64,000 bases of DNA from Actinomyces sp. ZJ308 (GCF_011752065.1 NZ_JAAIJY010000006.1:62001-126000); one strand, 5' to 3'; positions 1 through 9,698 are shown, counted from the stretch's first letter. Notes: generated from the letters alone by a model not told the origin. Translations and numbers: made by a program.

Positions 1-148
1 CTGCGGTCGACGTCTTTCCAACGCCGCCCTTCTGGTTGGCGACCGCGACGACGCGGGTCCGCTCGGGATGTGGGAACTCTCCACCCGCTACCTCGTCTAA
101 GGCGAGGTGCTCGGCCTGGAGCTGATCGAAGATAGACGATCCGGACAA
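1..148 (-). CDS. parA: Chromosome partitioning ATPase ParA, N-terminal part only
   Basis: The minus strand reads into the left edge with RVVAVANQKGGVGKTSTA, the deviant Walker A motif of ParA/Soj ATPases, which segregate origins together with ParB and parS. There is no ATG in the open frame. The best start is TTG at 148, because GAGGAG lies 8 bases upstream (157-162); it gives about 30 residues before the Walker motif. The gene lies downstream of rsmG in the same direction, the usual actinobacterial order. The rest of parA, and presumably parB, lie outside the window. The family is certain; the start is inferred. Confidence 0.85.
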   Translation of the reverse strand, partial: MSGSSIFDQLQAEHLALDEVAGGEFPHPERTRVVAVANQKGGVGKTSTA

Positions 149-255
149 ACCTGCTTCTCCTCGGACGACGATCCAACGGCCCGAGCCAGTCGGGCAGTTA
201 CGAGTCTACGCGAGCAGGTCGATCCTTACGCGTTACACCGAACGCGCGCCGTATC

Positions 256-900
256 TCACCGGTTCTTCGGCCGGCGAATCTCAACCACAGCAGTAGTTTC
301 ATCGCCGGGAGTAACAACCTCATGAACTACGGCGACTGATAATTTTGCCTTCTTAATGACGTACTTGGCGTCGTCGACCTCATCGTGCGCCCGCATCCCC
401 TTGAGGGCGAGCAGTGCACCCCCTGGCCGCAGCAACGGTGCCGTCAGCCTCACGAGCTTGGACAGGTTCGCCACCGCGCGAGCCGTGACCACGTCATAGC
501 GGTCCTTGACCTCCTCGGCCCGTGCCCGCCGAACAGTCACGTTGTCCAGGTCCAGCTCCTCGACGACGTCTAAGAGCCACTGCGTGCGGCGCTCCATCGT
601 CTCAATGAGCGTCACATCGAGATCGGGTCGCAGCAGCGCGACCACCACACCGGGAAAACCGGCCCCGGAGCCGATGTCGGCCACACTTCCCCGAGCCGGC
701 AGGAAGGGGACCACGGCGGCCGAGTTGACGATGTGCCGGCTCCACAGGCGAGGAAGCTCGCGCGGTCCCACGAGACCGCGCAGCTCACCCTCCTCAGCGA
801 GCATCTGTGCGAAGTGCTCCGCCGCGGAGAAGGAGACCCCGAAGATCTCCCGCATCTCCGGCGTCGGCTCCTCCACCTGGGCCCGCTGCTCCTCGCTCAT
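256..900 (-). CDS. rsmG: 16S rRNA (guanine-527-N7) methyltransferase RsmG (GidB)
   Basis: A protein of 214 residues, normal for the family. It methylates N7 of G527 in 16S rRNA with S-adenosylmethionine, in the cytoplasm. The SAM-binding glycine-rich loop DIGSGAGFPG is at residues 75-84, and the conserved RLWSRHI segment precedes it at about 51-57. It follows jag by two bases and precedes parA, as in most actinobacteria, so it is probably cotranscribed with yidC and jag. Loss of this enzyme is a known route to low-level streptomycin resistance in other bacteria. Confidence 0.95.
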   Translation of the reverse strand: MSEEQRAQVEEPTPEMREIFGVSFSAAEHFAQMLAEEGELRGLVGPRELPRLWSRHIVNSAAVVPFLPARGSVADIGSGAGFPGVVVALLRPDLDVTLIETMERRTQWLLDVVEELDLDNVTVRRARAEEVKDRYDVVTARAVANLSKLVRLTAPLLRPGGALLALKGMRAHDEVDDAKYVIKKAKLSVAVVHEVVTPGDETTAVVEIRRPKNR

Positions 901-902
901 GC

Positions 903-1508
903 TCAGGCCTGCTCCACAACCGGCTCGACGTCGACCTCGTCGACGTCATCAACGTCCTCGTCCTCCACCTCGTCGGCCGGCAGGACCACGACGTAGCGGT
1001 GCGGCTCGGCGCCCTCGGACTCGGAGACCAGACCGGCGGAGGCGACGACGTCGTGGCACACCTTGCGCTCGAAGGGGTTCATCGGCTCCAGGCTGACGGA
1101 CTCCCCGGTGGTGAGCACCTTGGTGACGGCCTCCTGGGCGACCTTGGTGAGCTCGGTGCGGCGATCGGCGCGGTAGCCGTTGATATCGAGCATGAGCCGC
1201 GATCGGTTGCCGGTGCGCGCCTGGACCGCGAGACGGGTCAGCTCCTGGACCGCCTCAAGAACCTCTCCGTCACGTCCGACAAGATCGGCGAGCTCTCGCT
1301 CGTCGCCCTCCTCGGAGGCGACCACGGCGATCGAGGCGCGCCCGTGGTCGATATCGATGTCGATGTCGCCGCCCAGGTCGGCGATGTCGAGAAGCTCCTC
1401 GAGGTAGTCGGCGCCGATCTCGCCCTCCTCCTCGAGGCGCGAGACGGTGTTGCTCACAGGCTTGCCTGCGGACTGCTGGGAGGAGTCATTACTGTGCTGC
1501 TCACTCAT
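903..1508 (-). CDS. jag: Jag/KhpB family RNA-binding protein (KH plus R3H domains)
   Basis: A protein of 201 residues. An acidic N-terminal stretch (about 25-60) is followed by a KH domain with GRDG at about 78-81. A C-terminal R3H domain has the defining Arg-x3-His at R148 and H152. Family members bind RNA and in firmicutes act with KhpA in controlling cell elongation and division; the target in actinobacteria is unclear. It sits between yidC and rsmG, its usual place. The C-terminus is very acidic (DVDDVDEVDVE). The Jag_N domain found in firmicutes is absent, as is normal for actinobacteria. Confidence 0.93.
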   Translation of the reverse strand: MSEQHSNDSSQQSAGKPVSNTVSRLEEEGEIGADYLEELLDIADLGGDIDIDIDHGRASIAVVASEEGDERELADLVGRDGEVLEAVQELTRLAVQARTGNRSRLMLDINGYRADRRTELTKVAQEAVTKVLTTGESVSLEPMNPFERKVCHDVVASAGLVSESEGAEPHRYVVVLPADEVEDEDVDDVDEVDVEPVVEQA

Positions 1509-1561
1509 GATGTCATCCGTATCTGTGATGGGAACCGGGTTGTCTCACCGCTGAGCACGTC

Positions 1562-2770
1562 TCAGCGGTTGCGCTTCTTCTTGGCCTGGGCCTTGCGTCG
1601 GGCCGCCGCCTCGCGACGCTGACGGGCTCGGCGCTCGTAACGACGTCGGGCGATCTCCTCATCGCTGAGGCCACCGCTCTTGGATGCCGAGCTCTTGGAG
1701 CCGCCGCCCTTGGAGTCGCTCGCGTCCTCGCCGGGCTCGACGTCGGAGTCGCCGACGCCGTCAGCACGCGCCTCGTCACGAGACTCGCCCTGGCCACCGG
1801 ACCTCTTCTGCCGGTTCTTCCGTACCGGCTGCACCCGCTGACCGCCGGTACGCCCCTCGGCCTCGGCCTTGGCGACCGCCTCGGCCCGCTCCTCCTCCTC
1901 CAGGGAGGGCAGGCCCTTGCGCGCCCGCTTGGCGTTGACCCGGGCCCGGTACTTCTTCTCGGCCTCACTGCCGGGCGCGGGCATGTTGCGGATGGTGAAG
2001 AACTGCTGGCCCATGGTCCACAGGTTGGAGACGACCCAGTAGACGAGCACGCCGATCTGGAAGTTGACGCCGGAGACGGCGAAGATCACCGGCATCACGT
2101 ACATCATCATCCGCTGGGACCGGATCATGGGGTTGTCGGAGTTCATGGACTCCGCTGACATGTTCTTCATCGTCAGCTGCGCCATGGTGTACCACTGCGT
2201 CACCGACATGATGATGATCATGGCGACCGTGACGACCTTGACCTGCGTGTTGTCGCCACTGCTCATGAAGGACGAGGACAGGCTGGCGCCGAAGACGCTG
2301 GAGTGCTGGACCTGTTCGGCCAGCTCCTGGGTGAGCGGACCGATGGAGGAGCGTCCGTAGGTGCCGCCCGCAACGGCACCCAGTGAGGCCAGCACGCGGA
2401 AGAGGGCGAAGAAGATGGGCATCTGCACCAGGATCGGCAGGCAGGAGGCCATGGGGTTGGTCCCGTGCTTGCGGTAGAGCGCCATCATCTCTTCGTTCAT
2501 GCGCTGGCGCGACTCGGGATCCTTCTTGCCCTTGTACTTGGCCTGGAGCGCCTGCATCTCCGGCTGGAGGAGCTGCATCCCCCGCGAGGCCCGGATCTGC
2601 TTGACGAACAGCGGCATGATGAGCAGCCGCACCACGATCGTCAGACCAATGATGGACAGCACCCAGGCGATACCCGGCCCATCGGGGAACCCGATGAGGA
2701 CCAGGCCCTTGTGGATCGTGACCATGACCCAGGCCACGGCCACTTTGAGGGGCCACAGCAATGTGTCCAT
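1562..2770 (-). CDS. yidC: Membrane protein insertase YidC/Oxa1
   Basis: A protein of 402 residues that inserts and folds inner-membrane proteins with or without SecYEG. It lacks the large periplasmic domain of Gram-negative YidC. The first core helix carries the groove arginine R48 in TIVVRLLIMPLF. The cytoplasmic helical hairpin (about 60-115, with KYKGKKDPESRQRMNEEM) and the later core helices are present. The last 100 residues form a Lys/Arg/Ser-rich tail, typical of actinobacterial YidC and probably ribosome-contacting. AAGGAG lies just upstream of the ATG. It is in an operon with yidD, rnpA and rpmH upstream and jag downstream. Confidence 0.95.
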   Translation of the reverse strand: MDTLLWPLKVAVAWVMVTIHKGLVLIGFPDGPGIAWVLSIIGLTIVVRLLIMPLFVKQIRASRGMQLLQPEMQALQAKYKGKKDPESRQRMNEEMMALYRKHGTNPMASCLPILVQMPIFFALFRVLASLGAVAGGTYGRSSIGPLTQELAEQVQHSSVFGASLSSSFMSSGDNTQVKVVTVAMIIIMSVTQWYTMAQLTMKNMSAESMNSDNPMIRSQRMMMYVMPVIFAVSGVNFQIGVLVYWVVSNLWTMGQQFFTIRNMPAPGSEAEKKYRARVNAKRARKGLPSLEEEERAEAVAKAEAEGRTGGQRVQPVRKNRQKRSGGQGESRDEARADGVGDSDVEPGEDASDSKGGGSKSSASKSGGLSDEEIARRRYERRARQRREAAARRKAQAKKKRNR

Positions 2771-2838
2771 CCGTACTCCTTGTGTGGGGTTGTCGTGGGA
2801 GAGCAGTTCAGCGCGAGCTCAGGGTGCGAGCCCGCATG

Positions 2839-3171
2839 TCAATCGGTTCGTCGAGACTGATCAGAGCTTGTCGATCGTGAGGCAACCATGAACCGGGGAA
2901 CATCGCGGGGATGGTCGTAGCGCCAGCGCCCCTTGTCCGGAACATGATCGACCCCACCGGGGGTCAACGGGTTGCATCGCAGCAGGCGCCAGGCGGCCAG
3001 CAGCGCGCCCTTGATCGGACCGTGCACCTCCAGCGCCGTGACGGCGTAGGCCGAGCAGGTCGGGTAGTAACGGCAGGAGGCCGGCAGCAGCGGGGAGATG
3101 AAGCGCTGGTAGAGACGTACCGGAGCCAGAAGAACTCGCGTCAGCCATCGACTCATCGTTTCATCGCTCAC
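2839..3171 (-). CDS. yidD: Membrane protein insertion efficiency factor YidD
   Basis: A protein of 110 residues. The conserved core includes [20 protein letters not shown] and then [16 protein letters not shown], which defines the YidD (DUF37) family of small amphipathic proteins that assist YidC at the inner face of the membrane. It lies between rnpA and yidC, the universal location. The C-terminal 25 residues are not conserved in character. The gap to rnpA is only 15 bases, so the two are surely cotranscribed. Confidence 0.95.
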   Translation of the reverse strand: MSDETMSRWLTRVLLAPVRLYQRFISPLLPASCRYYPTCSAYAVTALEVHGPIKGALLAAWRLLRCNPLTPGGVDHVPDKGRWRYDHPRDVPRFMVASRSTSSDQSRRTD

Positions 3172-3186
3172 TCGTGTCCGGTCGGC

Positions 3187-3567
3187 TCACCGCTGCCGCC
3201 CCTGGGGCTGAGGCTCAGCGTGACGCTCACGGCACCGATTCAGAAGCCGGTCCAGGTCCCTCCCCAGGGTGGTGCTGTCCGCACCGTCGGCACCGGCCAG
3301 TCCGCGCACGACGACGCGGGCTCCCGGTTCGAGTGCATCGACCCGCTGAGCCATGAGGGCTCTCACGCGACGCTTGACGCGGTTGCGACGGGTCGCCAAC
3401 GGGATCTGCTTCTTGGGCACGACGACGCCGACGAGAGCCGGGGAGTCATCCCCTCTCCCGCCGGCGTGGTAGTGCACGACCAGCCTGCGGTTCCCGCAAC
3501 GCGTACCCCGACGAATCGCGGTAGTGAAGTCCTCACCCCGCGCCAACCGGTGCGCCGCGCCGAGCAC
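3187..3567 (-). CDS. rnpA: Ribonuclease P protein component
   Basis: The open frame runs further upstream into rpmH, but the family N-terminus (LGAAHRLARGEDFTTAIRRG) begins at GTG 3567, one base after the rpmH stop, giving 126 residues. The protein binds M1 RNA and helps it process the 5' leaders of tRNAs. The RNR signature is seen as RRNRVKRRVRAL. Tight coupling to rpmH suggests translational linkage; no strong separate ribosome binding site is visible. Confidence 0.92.
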   Translation of the reverse strand: MLGAAHRLARGEDFTTAIRRGTRCGNRRLVVHYHAGGRGDDSPALVGVVVPKKQIPLATRRNRVKRRVRALMAQRVDALEPGARVVVRGLAGADGADSTTLGRDLDRLLNRCRERHAEPQPQGRQR

Positions 3568-3568
3568 C

Positions 3569-3706
3569 TCAGGCCGCGAGGCGAGCGCGACCCTTGCGGC
3601 GTCGCGAAGCGAGGACAGCGCGACCTGCGCGGGTGGACATGCGCTTGCGGAAGCCGTGCACCTTGGCACGACGACGGTTGTTCGGCTGATAGGTCCGCTT
3701 GCTCAC
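3569..3706 (-). CDS. rpmH: 50S ribosomal protein L34
   Basis: The GTG start at 3706 has GCAGGAG upstream at good spacing and gives exactly 45 residues beginning [20 protein letters not shown] and ending RKGRARLAA, the classic L34 sequence. A longer in-frame extension exists upstream but has no family support. It is the first gene of the leftward rpmH-rnpA-yidD-yidC-jag-rsmG operon, reading away from the DnaA-box region. Confidence 0.97.
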   Translation of the reverse strand: MSKRTYQPNNRRRAKVHGFRKRMSTRAGRAVLASRRRKGRARLAA

Positions 3707-4313
3707 GGGCTTAACTCCTGCTTGAGGTGATCGGAACAGTGCATCGCGAGGCTCGCGGCACTGTCGCTCGTGCGGCTGCCCCATGGATCGGGACCTGACT
3801 CCGCGCGAACGTCTGCAACAGCCTACGTTTGGCCCTCTTGCCGGTCAAACGGATGCGGCCGACTGTGACCACTGTGACCGATGACGTTATCCACACCCCG
3901 TCCACACCTCATCCACAACGGGGTCCGTCCGTGTCCACCCCTGTGGGAAGCCACCCGTCCACAACCATGCGGATATGTGGATAACTCACTGATCTGTGTG
4001 CACCTTCTCAGTCACGCGGAGAATGGCTACGCAACGGCTACACATCTGTCATTCCCCGGGCTCGTGCCACATGATCGAGGACGACAAAACCTGGTAGTAC
4101 CAGAGTTTTTTCTGAATACTGCCTGTGAGTCATTGCTCGACTTGTCCCCAGATGTGGACAAGTCTGTGGAGAGACAGCATGATGGGACGCCCGGCCAAGA
4201 CCGTCCGGTTCGCCAGGTCCACACATCCCTGTCATCATCGACGCAGCGCCCTGGCCGACGCCGGTCGGGTTGCCGTCACCGGGTTCACCAACCATGCCGA
4301 TCAGGAGTCCGTC
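3707..4313. other. Putative oriC: DnaA-box cluster between rpmH and dnaA
   Basis: This 607-base region between divergent rpmH and dnaA holds the densest DnaA-box set in the window. Perfect boxes are TTATCCACA at 3887-3895, its reverse at 3976-3984, and TTGTCCACA in reverse at 4153-4161. Near matches include 3909-3917 and TTGTCCCCA at 4142-4150. A less GC-rich stretch (about 4085-4125, with a run of T) could be an unwinding site. The dnaA promoter must also lie here. In some actinobacteria oriC is instead between dnaA and dnaN, so the exact origin is inferred. Confidence 0.7.
4091..4103. promoter_or_regulatory. 13-bp perfect palindrome CTGGTAGTACCAG upstream of dnaA
   Basis: Arms CTGGTA and TACCAG flank a single G. 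It lies about 210 bases before the dnaA start, next to a T-rich run and between DnaA boxes. It may be a regulator site for dnaA or the origin; no regulator can be named. Confidence 0.4.
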
Positions 4314-6011
4314 GTGCCCGACGCCGCCAACACCAAATGGCTCTCCGCCCTCGAGGTGCTCTCCAGCTCCGGAGAGCTGGGCCAGGGCAAGATGTCCATG
4401 ATTCGCATGACCCACCTCATCGACGTCGACGGCACCCTCGTCCTCGTCGTCGGCTCGGCCTTCGCCAAGGACATCGTCGAGCAGGCGCGCGGTCCCATCA
4501 GCGCCGCCATCACCCAGGTCTGGGGACGTCCCATGCCCATCGAGGTCACGGTCGACACCTCCTCGGAGGTGTCGCGAGCGCCGCTGCCGCCAGTGGCCCC
4601 CGAGCCCGTCAACCTGGCCACCGTCTCACCCGCGCCGTCATCCTCACCGGCACCCTCACCGTCGTCCTCACCAGTCATCTCGGGACCGTCCCCCCTCTCG
4701 GCCCCACCCGCAGCGGCCGGCGCCGTCTCCGTTCCCTCTCCGACCGCCTCCCCAACCGTGCCCGCTTACGGCGAGCAGCTCGGGGACCGGCCGAGCTATC
4801 CGGCATCCGCCTCCTCACCGGTACCCCACTCCCAGGCATCCGCGGCATCGGCCCCCTCGCCGACGTCGGGCTCCGCTCCATCCATGTCGGCCTTCCCCGG
4901 CGCCTACGGTCCCCAGAGCTCCACCGGGCTGCTCACCCCGACGGCGGCCCATGACGTCTCCCAGCTCAATCCGCGCTACACCTTCGACACCTACGTCACC
5001 GGTTCGTCCAACCGGTTCGCCCACGCCACGGCCCTGGCCGTCGCCGAGGCTCCGGCCCGCGCCTACAACCCCCTGTTCATCTACGGCGGCTCCGGCCTGG
5101 GCAAGACCCACCTGCTGCACGCCATCGGTCACTACTCCCAGACGCTCAATCCGGGGATTCGCGTCAAGTACGTCAACTCCGAGGTCTTCGTCTCCGACTT
5201 CATCGCCTGCGTGCGCGACGGCAACCAGGACGACGGACGCATGGAGGGCTTCAAGCGCCGCTACCGAGAGGTCGACATTCTCCTGGTGGACGACATCCAG
5301 TTCCTCCAGGGAAAGGAGTCGACTCTCGAGGAGTTCTTCCATACCTTCAACTCCCTGCACTCCTCGGGCAAGCAGGTCGTCCTCACCTCCGACCAGCCCC
5401 CCAAGGCCCTGGGCGGGCTCGACGAGCGCCTTCGCTCCCGCTTCGAGTGGGGCTTGCTGGCCGACGTCCAGCCGCCGGACCTGGAGACCCGCATCGCGAT
5501 CCTCTCCCGCAAGGGCACCGCCGAGGGCCTCGACCTGCCCTTCGACGTCCTGGAGTACATCGCCTCGCGCATCACCACCAACATCCGCGAGCTCGAGGGC
5601 GCACTCATCCGCGTGACGGCCTTCGCATCCCTCAACAAGCAACCCGTCGACCAGACCCTGGCCGAGATGGTCCTCAAGGACATCATCTCCGACCCCGAGG
5701 GCCAGGAGATCACCATCTCCCTCATCATGGCGCAGACCGCCGACTACTTCGGCATCACCATCGATGACCTGTGCTCGGCCAACCGCTCGCGCACCATGGT
5801 CTCGGCCCGCCATATCGCCATGTACCTGTGCCGTGAGCTCACCGACCTCTCCCTGCCCAAGATCGGTCGGGAGTTCGGCGGGCGCGACCACACCACCGTC
5901 ATGAGCGCCGACAAGAAGATCCGCACCCTCATGGCCGAGCGGCGCTCCACCTTCAACCAGGTCACCGAGCTGACCAGCCGCATCAAGCAGGCCGCCCAGT
6001 CACCCGCCTGA
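4314..6011 (+). CDS. dnaA: Chromosomal replication initiator protein DnaA
   Basis: The open frame extends 63 codons upstream, but GTG 4314 has AGGAG at 4303-4307 and starts the homologous N-terminus ([16 protein letters not shown]), giving 565 residues. DnaA binds TTATCCACA boxes, melts oriC and helps load DnaB. An N-terminal domain I of about 90 residues is followed by a long Pro/Ser-rich linker (about 95-215), as in other high-GC actinobacteria. The AAA+ domain has Walker [10 protein letters not shown] at about 257-265 and Walker B LLVDDIQF near 323-330. The C-terminal DNA-binding helix-turn-helix has [11 protein letters not shown] near 520. Confidence 0.97.
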   Translation: MPDAANTKWLSALEVLSSSGELGQGKMSMIRMTHLIDVDGTLVLVVGSAFAKDIVEQARGPISAAITQVWGRPMPIEVTVDTSSEVSRAPLPPVAPEPVNLATVSPAPSSSPAPSPSSSPVISGPSPLSAPPAAAGAVSVPSPTASPTVPAYGEQLGDRPSYPASASSPVPHSQASAASAPSPTSGSAPSMSAFPGAYGPQSSTGLLTPTAAHDVSQLNPRYTFDTYVTGSSNRFAHATALAVAEAPARAYNPLFIYGGSGLGKTHLLHAIGHYSQTLNPGIRVKYVNSEVFVSDFIACVRDGNQDDGRMEGFKRRYREVDILLVDDIQFLQGKESTLEEFFHTFNSLHSSGKQVVLTSDQPPKALGGLDERLRSRFEWGLLADVQPPDLETRIAILSRKGTAEGLDLPFDVLEYIASRITTNIRELEGALIRVTAFASLNKQPVDQTLAEMVLKDIISDPEGQEITISLIMAQTADYFGITIDDLCSANRSRTMVSARHIAMYLCRELTDLSLPKIGREFGGRDHTTVMSADKKIRTLMAERRSTFNQVTELTSRIKQAAQSPA

Positions 6012-6597
6012 CCCCCGTCCGACCCCCGTCCAACCACCGGCCCGTCCCCGGCGTTCCACGTCGCGACGGTGATGGAGGCGGGTGTGGACGGTGCTGAGGA
6101 CGGCACGTGGAGGAGTGAGCGTGTCGTTGTGGAGGCCCGCCGCCCTCACTGTGGAATGACAGGGATGTCATTTGCTCCCTCCACCGGGACCCCCTCTGAC
6201 TCACCAGAACCACCCACCTGTGCTTCCCCAACGGGATCGGCGTCCTGACGAGGAAAGATCCTGTTATCCCCAGCATCCACACGTGCTACTACACCTACAA
6301 AACAAGATGACAGGAATCGCGAAGCACGATCGGCCAACAAGGCCGGCCCGGACCCCGAGGAGCTTGTCATTCAGGGAGGCTCATGGGATGAGGATGGGTG
6401 ATCGCTGGTGACGGAAGCGATTGGTACGGTCTACCGTCTACACTCTCGACCCAGGACTGTGCACCCAGCGGCGCGGTTCCTGTCACGACTACCTGCCGGC
6501 GACCTGCCGGCACGCATGTTCCGCATGTTCCTTATTCGGCTCAGCGGTGCCACGACGCCCGCTGACCGACCTACCACGATTGACGGAGGCACCTACC
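6012..6597. other. dnaA-dnaN intergenic region with weak DnaA-like boxes
   Basis: This stretch of 586 bases has no convincing gene. It has scattered imperfect DnaA-box-like sites: TTATCCCCA at 6264-6272, then GCATCCACA directly after it, and TGTGGA-type sites near 6084, 6130 and 6150. A moderately AT-richer patch at about 6285-6310 could assist unwinding. It could contribute to the origin, since several actinobacteria place oriC here, but box density is lower than upstream of dnaA. The dnaN promoter must also be here; no clear -35/-10 pair stands out. Confidence 0.45.
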
Positions 6598-7728
6598 GTG
6601 AAGCTCAGGGTTGACCGAGACATCCTCGCCGAAGCCGTCACCTGGACTGCACGGTCCGTGCCCGCCCGCCCACCGGTGCCGGTGCTCGCCGGGGTGAGGC
6701 TGGAGGCCAAGGGCTCCAGCCTGGTCCTGGCCTCCTTCGACTACGAGGTCTCGGCGCACTGCGAGGTGGCCGCCGACGTCGAGGAGGACGGCGTCGTCCT
6801 CGTCTCCGGAAGACTTCTGGCCGATATCGCCAAGGCACTGCCGAACAAGCCCGTCGATCTGGAGGTCGAGGGCAACAAGGTGGCCGTCTCCTGCGGATCG
6901 GCCCGTTTCTCCCTGGCGGCCATGGCGGCCGACGACTATCCGGCGCTGCCGGTCATGCCCGCCGTCGCCGGAACGATCGACGCCCACGACCTGGCCCGCG
7001 CCGTCGCCCAGGTCTCCATCGCGGCCTCCCGCGATGACACCCTGCCCCTGCTCACCAGCGTGCAGATGGAGGTCGAGGGCAGCTCCCTGGTGCTCATGGC
7101 CACCGACCGCTACCGCCTGGCCATGCGGGAGCTGACCTGGTCCCCGGCCAACACGGAACTGTCCACCACGGCGCTGCTCAAGGCCCGCACCCTGTCCGAC
7201 GTCGCCAAGTCCCTGACCTCCTCGGGCGACGTGACCGTGGCCCTGAGCAGCGAGTCGGCGGCCTCCAGCCTCATCGGCTTCGAGGCCGGTGGCAGGCGCA
7301 CCACCTCCCTGCTCACCGACGGCGACTACCCGCCGGTGCGCCGCCTCTTCCCGGAGTCGACCTCGATCCACGCCACCGTGGGCACCGACGAGCTCATGGC
7401 GGCGGTGCGCCGCGTCAGCCTCGTCGCCGACCGCTCCACCCCCATCCACATGTCCTTCACCCAGGGCAACCTGGAACTCGACGCCGGACAGGGCGACGAC
7501 GCCCAGGCCACCGAGCAGCTCGTCGCCCACCTCGAGGGCGACGACATCTCCACCGCCTTCAACCCCGGCTACCTCCTCGACGGCCTGGGCGCACTCAACC
7601 AGCCCTACGTCCGTCTCGACTTCACCCACGCCTCCAAGCCGGCGGTGCTCACGGGCATGGACTCCATCGGCGGAACCGAGGACTCCACCTTCCGCTACCT
7701 GCTCATGCCGATCCGCTTCGGAGCCTGA
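6598..7728 (+). CDS. dnaN: DNA polymerase III beta sliding clamp
   Basis: GTG 6598 is chosen because GGAGG lies at 6585-6589 and the family N-terminus VKLRVDRDILAEAVTW begins there. The longer open frame upstream has no homology. The product of 376 residues has the usual length and three repeated clamp domains; it encircles DNA and tethers Pol III and other enzymes. The C-terminus ends RYLLMPIRF, the conserved end of the clamp. recF starts 13 bases downstream, so dnaN, recF and dciA form one unit. Confidence 0.97.
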   Translation: MKLRVDRDILAEAVTWTARSVPARPPVPVLAGVRLEAKGSSLVLASFDYEVSAHCEVAADVEEDGVVLVSGRLLADIAKALPNKPVDLEVEGNKVAVSCGSARFSLAAMAADDYPALPVMPAVAGTIDAHDLARAVAQVSIAASRDDTLPLLTSVQMEVEGSSLVLMATDRYRLAMRELTWSPANTELSTTALLKARTLSDVAKSLTSSGDVTVALSSESAASSLIGFEAGGRRTTSLLTDGDYPPVRRLFPESTSIHATVGTDELMAAVRRVSLVADRSTPIHMSFTQGNLELDAGQGDDAQATEQLVAHLEGDDISTAFNPGYLLDGLGALNQPYVRLDFTHASKPAVLTGMDSIGGTEDSTFRYLLMPIRFGA

Positions 7729-7741
7729 GACCTCACGGTGC

Positions 7742-8959
7742 ATGTACGTCTCTGACCTCTCCCTGGACGACTTCCGCTCCTACCACAACCTGATCCTGTC
7801 CCTGGAGCCCGGCCCCAGCGCCTTCGTGGGCTCCAACGGGCAGGGCAAGACCAACCTGGTCGAGGCCGTCGTCTACCTGGCGACGCTCTCCTCCCACCGG
7901 ATCGGAGCCGACACCGCCCTGGTGCGCCGAGCGGTGCCCGGTCAGAGCCAGCCGGCCGGCGCCGTCGTTAGAGCCCGGGCCGTCCACGGCGAGCGGCCCA
8001 GCGTCCTGGAGATCGAGATCATCGCGGGCAAGGCCAACCGGGCCCGCCTCAACCGGGGCGGCTGCCGGCCCCGCGACCTGCTCGGGGTGCTGCGCACGGT
8101 CGTCTTCGCACCCGAGGACCTCTCGCTGGTACGCGCCGAGCCCGGACTGCGTCGAGGATTCCTCGACGACCTGGTGGTCACCCTGCGCCCGGGCCTGGCC
8201 GGGGTGCGCAATGAGCACGACAAGATCCTCGCCCAGCGCGCCAGCCTCCTGAAGTCCGCCCGCGCCGCCCGCTCGTCGACGGCCTCCATGCTCTCCACCC
8301 TGGAGATCTGGGACGCCCAGCTCGCCGCGGCGGCCGCCCGGCTCATCGCCGCCCGGGTCGACGTCGTCCGGCGTCTGCGCCCCTGGGCGGCCTCCGCCTA
8401 CGAGACCGTCTCCGGCAGCACCGGGGAGCGCTCGTGCGCCCAGCTCGCCTACCGCTCGAGCCTGCTCACCCATGAGGGATCCCCCGAGCCCGATCCCCAC
8501 GACGAGGCGGCCTGGCTCGCCGGCGAGGAGTCGCTCCTCGACGAGGCCGCCGTCGCCGCCCGCCTGGAGAGCGCCATGGGTGAGCTCCACGCCCGCGAGA
8601 TCGACCGCGGCGCCAACCTCGTCGGCGCGCACCGCGACGACCTCTCCCTGTTCCTGACCGGCCTGCCCGCCCGCGGGTTCGCCTCCCACGGCGAGCAGTG
8701 GTCGCTGGCCCTCGCGCTGCGCCTGGCCTCCTACGACATGCTGCGCACCGACGTCGACGCCTACGGCGGGGACGGTGAGCCCGTCCTCATCCTCGACGAC
8801 GTCTTCGCCTCCCTCGACGAGCAGCGCCGCCGCGCCCTGGCCCGGATGGTGGCCGGGGCCCAGCAGGTCCTGCTGACCGCCGCCGTCGACGACGACGTCC
8901 CCGCCGAGCTCGCCGGCGCTCGGTACCGCGTGGCCGACGGCGAGGTCACCCGTGACTGA
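7742..8959 (+). CDS. recF: DNA replication and repair protein RecF
   Basis: ATG 7742 begins MYVSDLSLDDFRSYHNL, the standard RecF start, for 405 residues. It is an SMC-like ABC ATPase that loads RecA at gaps with RecO and RecR. Walker A GSNGQGKTN is at about 30-38, the ABC signature region (FASHGEQWSLALALRLA) is near 320-336, and Walker B LILDDVFASLD follows. The N-terminal FRSY motif is conserved. The stop overlaps the next gene by 8 bases. Confidence 0.96.
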   Translation: MYVSDLSLDDFRSYHNLILSLEPGPSAFVGSNGQGKTNLVEAVVYLATLSSHRIGADTALVRRAVPGQSQPAGAVVRARAVHGERPSVLEIEIIAGKANRARLNRGGCRPRDLLGVLRTVVFAPEDLSLVRAEPGLRRGFLDDLVVTLRPGLAGVRNEHDKILAQRASLLKSARAARSSTASMLSTLEIWDAQLAAAAARLIAARVDVVRRLRPWAASAYETVSGSTGERSCAQLAYRSSLLTHEGSPEPDPHDEAAWLAGEESLLDEAAVAARLESAMGELHAREIDRGANLVGAHRDDLSLFLTGLPARGFASHGEQWSLALALRLASYDMLRTDVDAYGGDGEPVLILDDVFASLDEQRRRALARMVAGAQQVLLTAAVDDDVPAELAGARYRVADGEVTRD

Positions 8960-9698
8960 GCGCCCCCGAGCCACCGGTGACGGGTCCGCCGGCGAAGGCG
9001 GTGGAGCCGGTGGCGCTGCTGGTACCGGTGGCGCCGACCCGCTTCCCGACGTCCTGGCCCAGCGCGCGCTGACCCGCCAGCGCGCCCGCGCCTGGGAGAA
9101 GGGCGACAGCCGGATACCGACCCGCAGGCTGCGTGAGCCGGTCCGGGGAGGTCGCTCCGGAGATAGTGCGCAGGAGGCTGCGGAGAGGATCGCCCCCTGG
9201 GACCAGCGTCGCGAGCTGGCCCGGGCACTGGGACAGAACCCGGACGACCCGGCCGACCGCGGTCCCGGGCTGGCGCGCGGCCGCGACCGGCCCGGCCCCA
9301 CCCCCTTCGACCCCCGCACCGGGCAGCGGGAGCTGCGCCGCATGGTGGCCGACAACGGCTGGGCCGGAAAGCTCGCGGTGGCCGGCGTCGTCGCCCGGTG
9401 GAAGACCATCGTGGGCGACCAGGTGGCCGAGCACTGCACCATCGAGTCCTTCGAGGCCGGACGCATCACCCTGCGCGCCTCGTCGTCGAGCTGGGCCCAG
9501 CAGCTGCGCCTCCTCCAACCGACCATCGAGGCCCGGATCGTCGAGGCCCTGCGCTCGGGCCCCGGCGGACGCCAGGCCGGGGGCATCAGCACCGCCGACG
9601 GGGTCGAGCTGCGGATCCTGGGACCGGCCGGACCCTCCTGGAAGCGCCGCGGCGTCGGCCTGCGCGGCACCCGTGGTCCGCGCGATACATACGGTTAG
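8952..9698 (+). CDS. dciA: DUF721 protein, probable DciA-type replicative helicase loader
   Basis: GTG 8952 overlaps the recF stop by 8 bases, indicating translational coupling. The product has 248 residues. The first 120 are low-complexity and rich in Gly, Arg and Asp. The DUF721 domain follows (WAGKLAVAGVVARWKTIVGD and later WAQQLRLLQPTIEARI). DciA proteins load or recruit DnaB in bacteria that lack DnaC or DnaI, which fits the position between recF and gyrB. The role is taken from the family; the domain call is firm. Confidence 0.88.
   Translation: MTERPRATGDGSAGEGGGAGGAAGTGGADPLPDVLAQRALTRQRARAWEKGDSRIPTRRLREPVRGGRSGDSAQEAAERIAPWDQRRELARALGQNPDDPADRGPGLARGRDRPGPTPFDPRTGQRELRRMVADNGWAGKLAVAGVVARWKTIVGDQVAEHCTIESFEAGRITLRASSSSWAQQLRLLQPTIEARIVEALRSGPGGRQAGGISTADGVELRILGPAGPSWKRRGVGLRGTRGPRDTYG

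Noticed and set aside
4125-4313. Upstream extension of the dnaA frame to ATG 4125
   Set aside because: It would place DnaA boxes inside the gene and adds 63 residues unlike any DnaA; GTG 4314 has the ribosome site.
7733-9670. Minus-strand open frame of 645 codons across recF and dciA
   Set aside because: Shadow spanning two real genes and their junction; no ribosome site and no homology.
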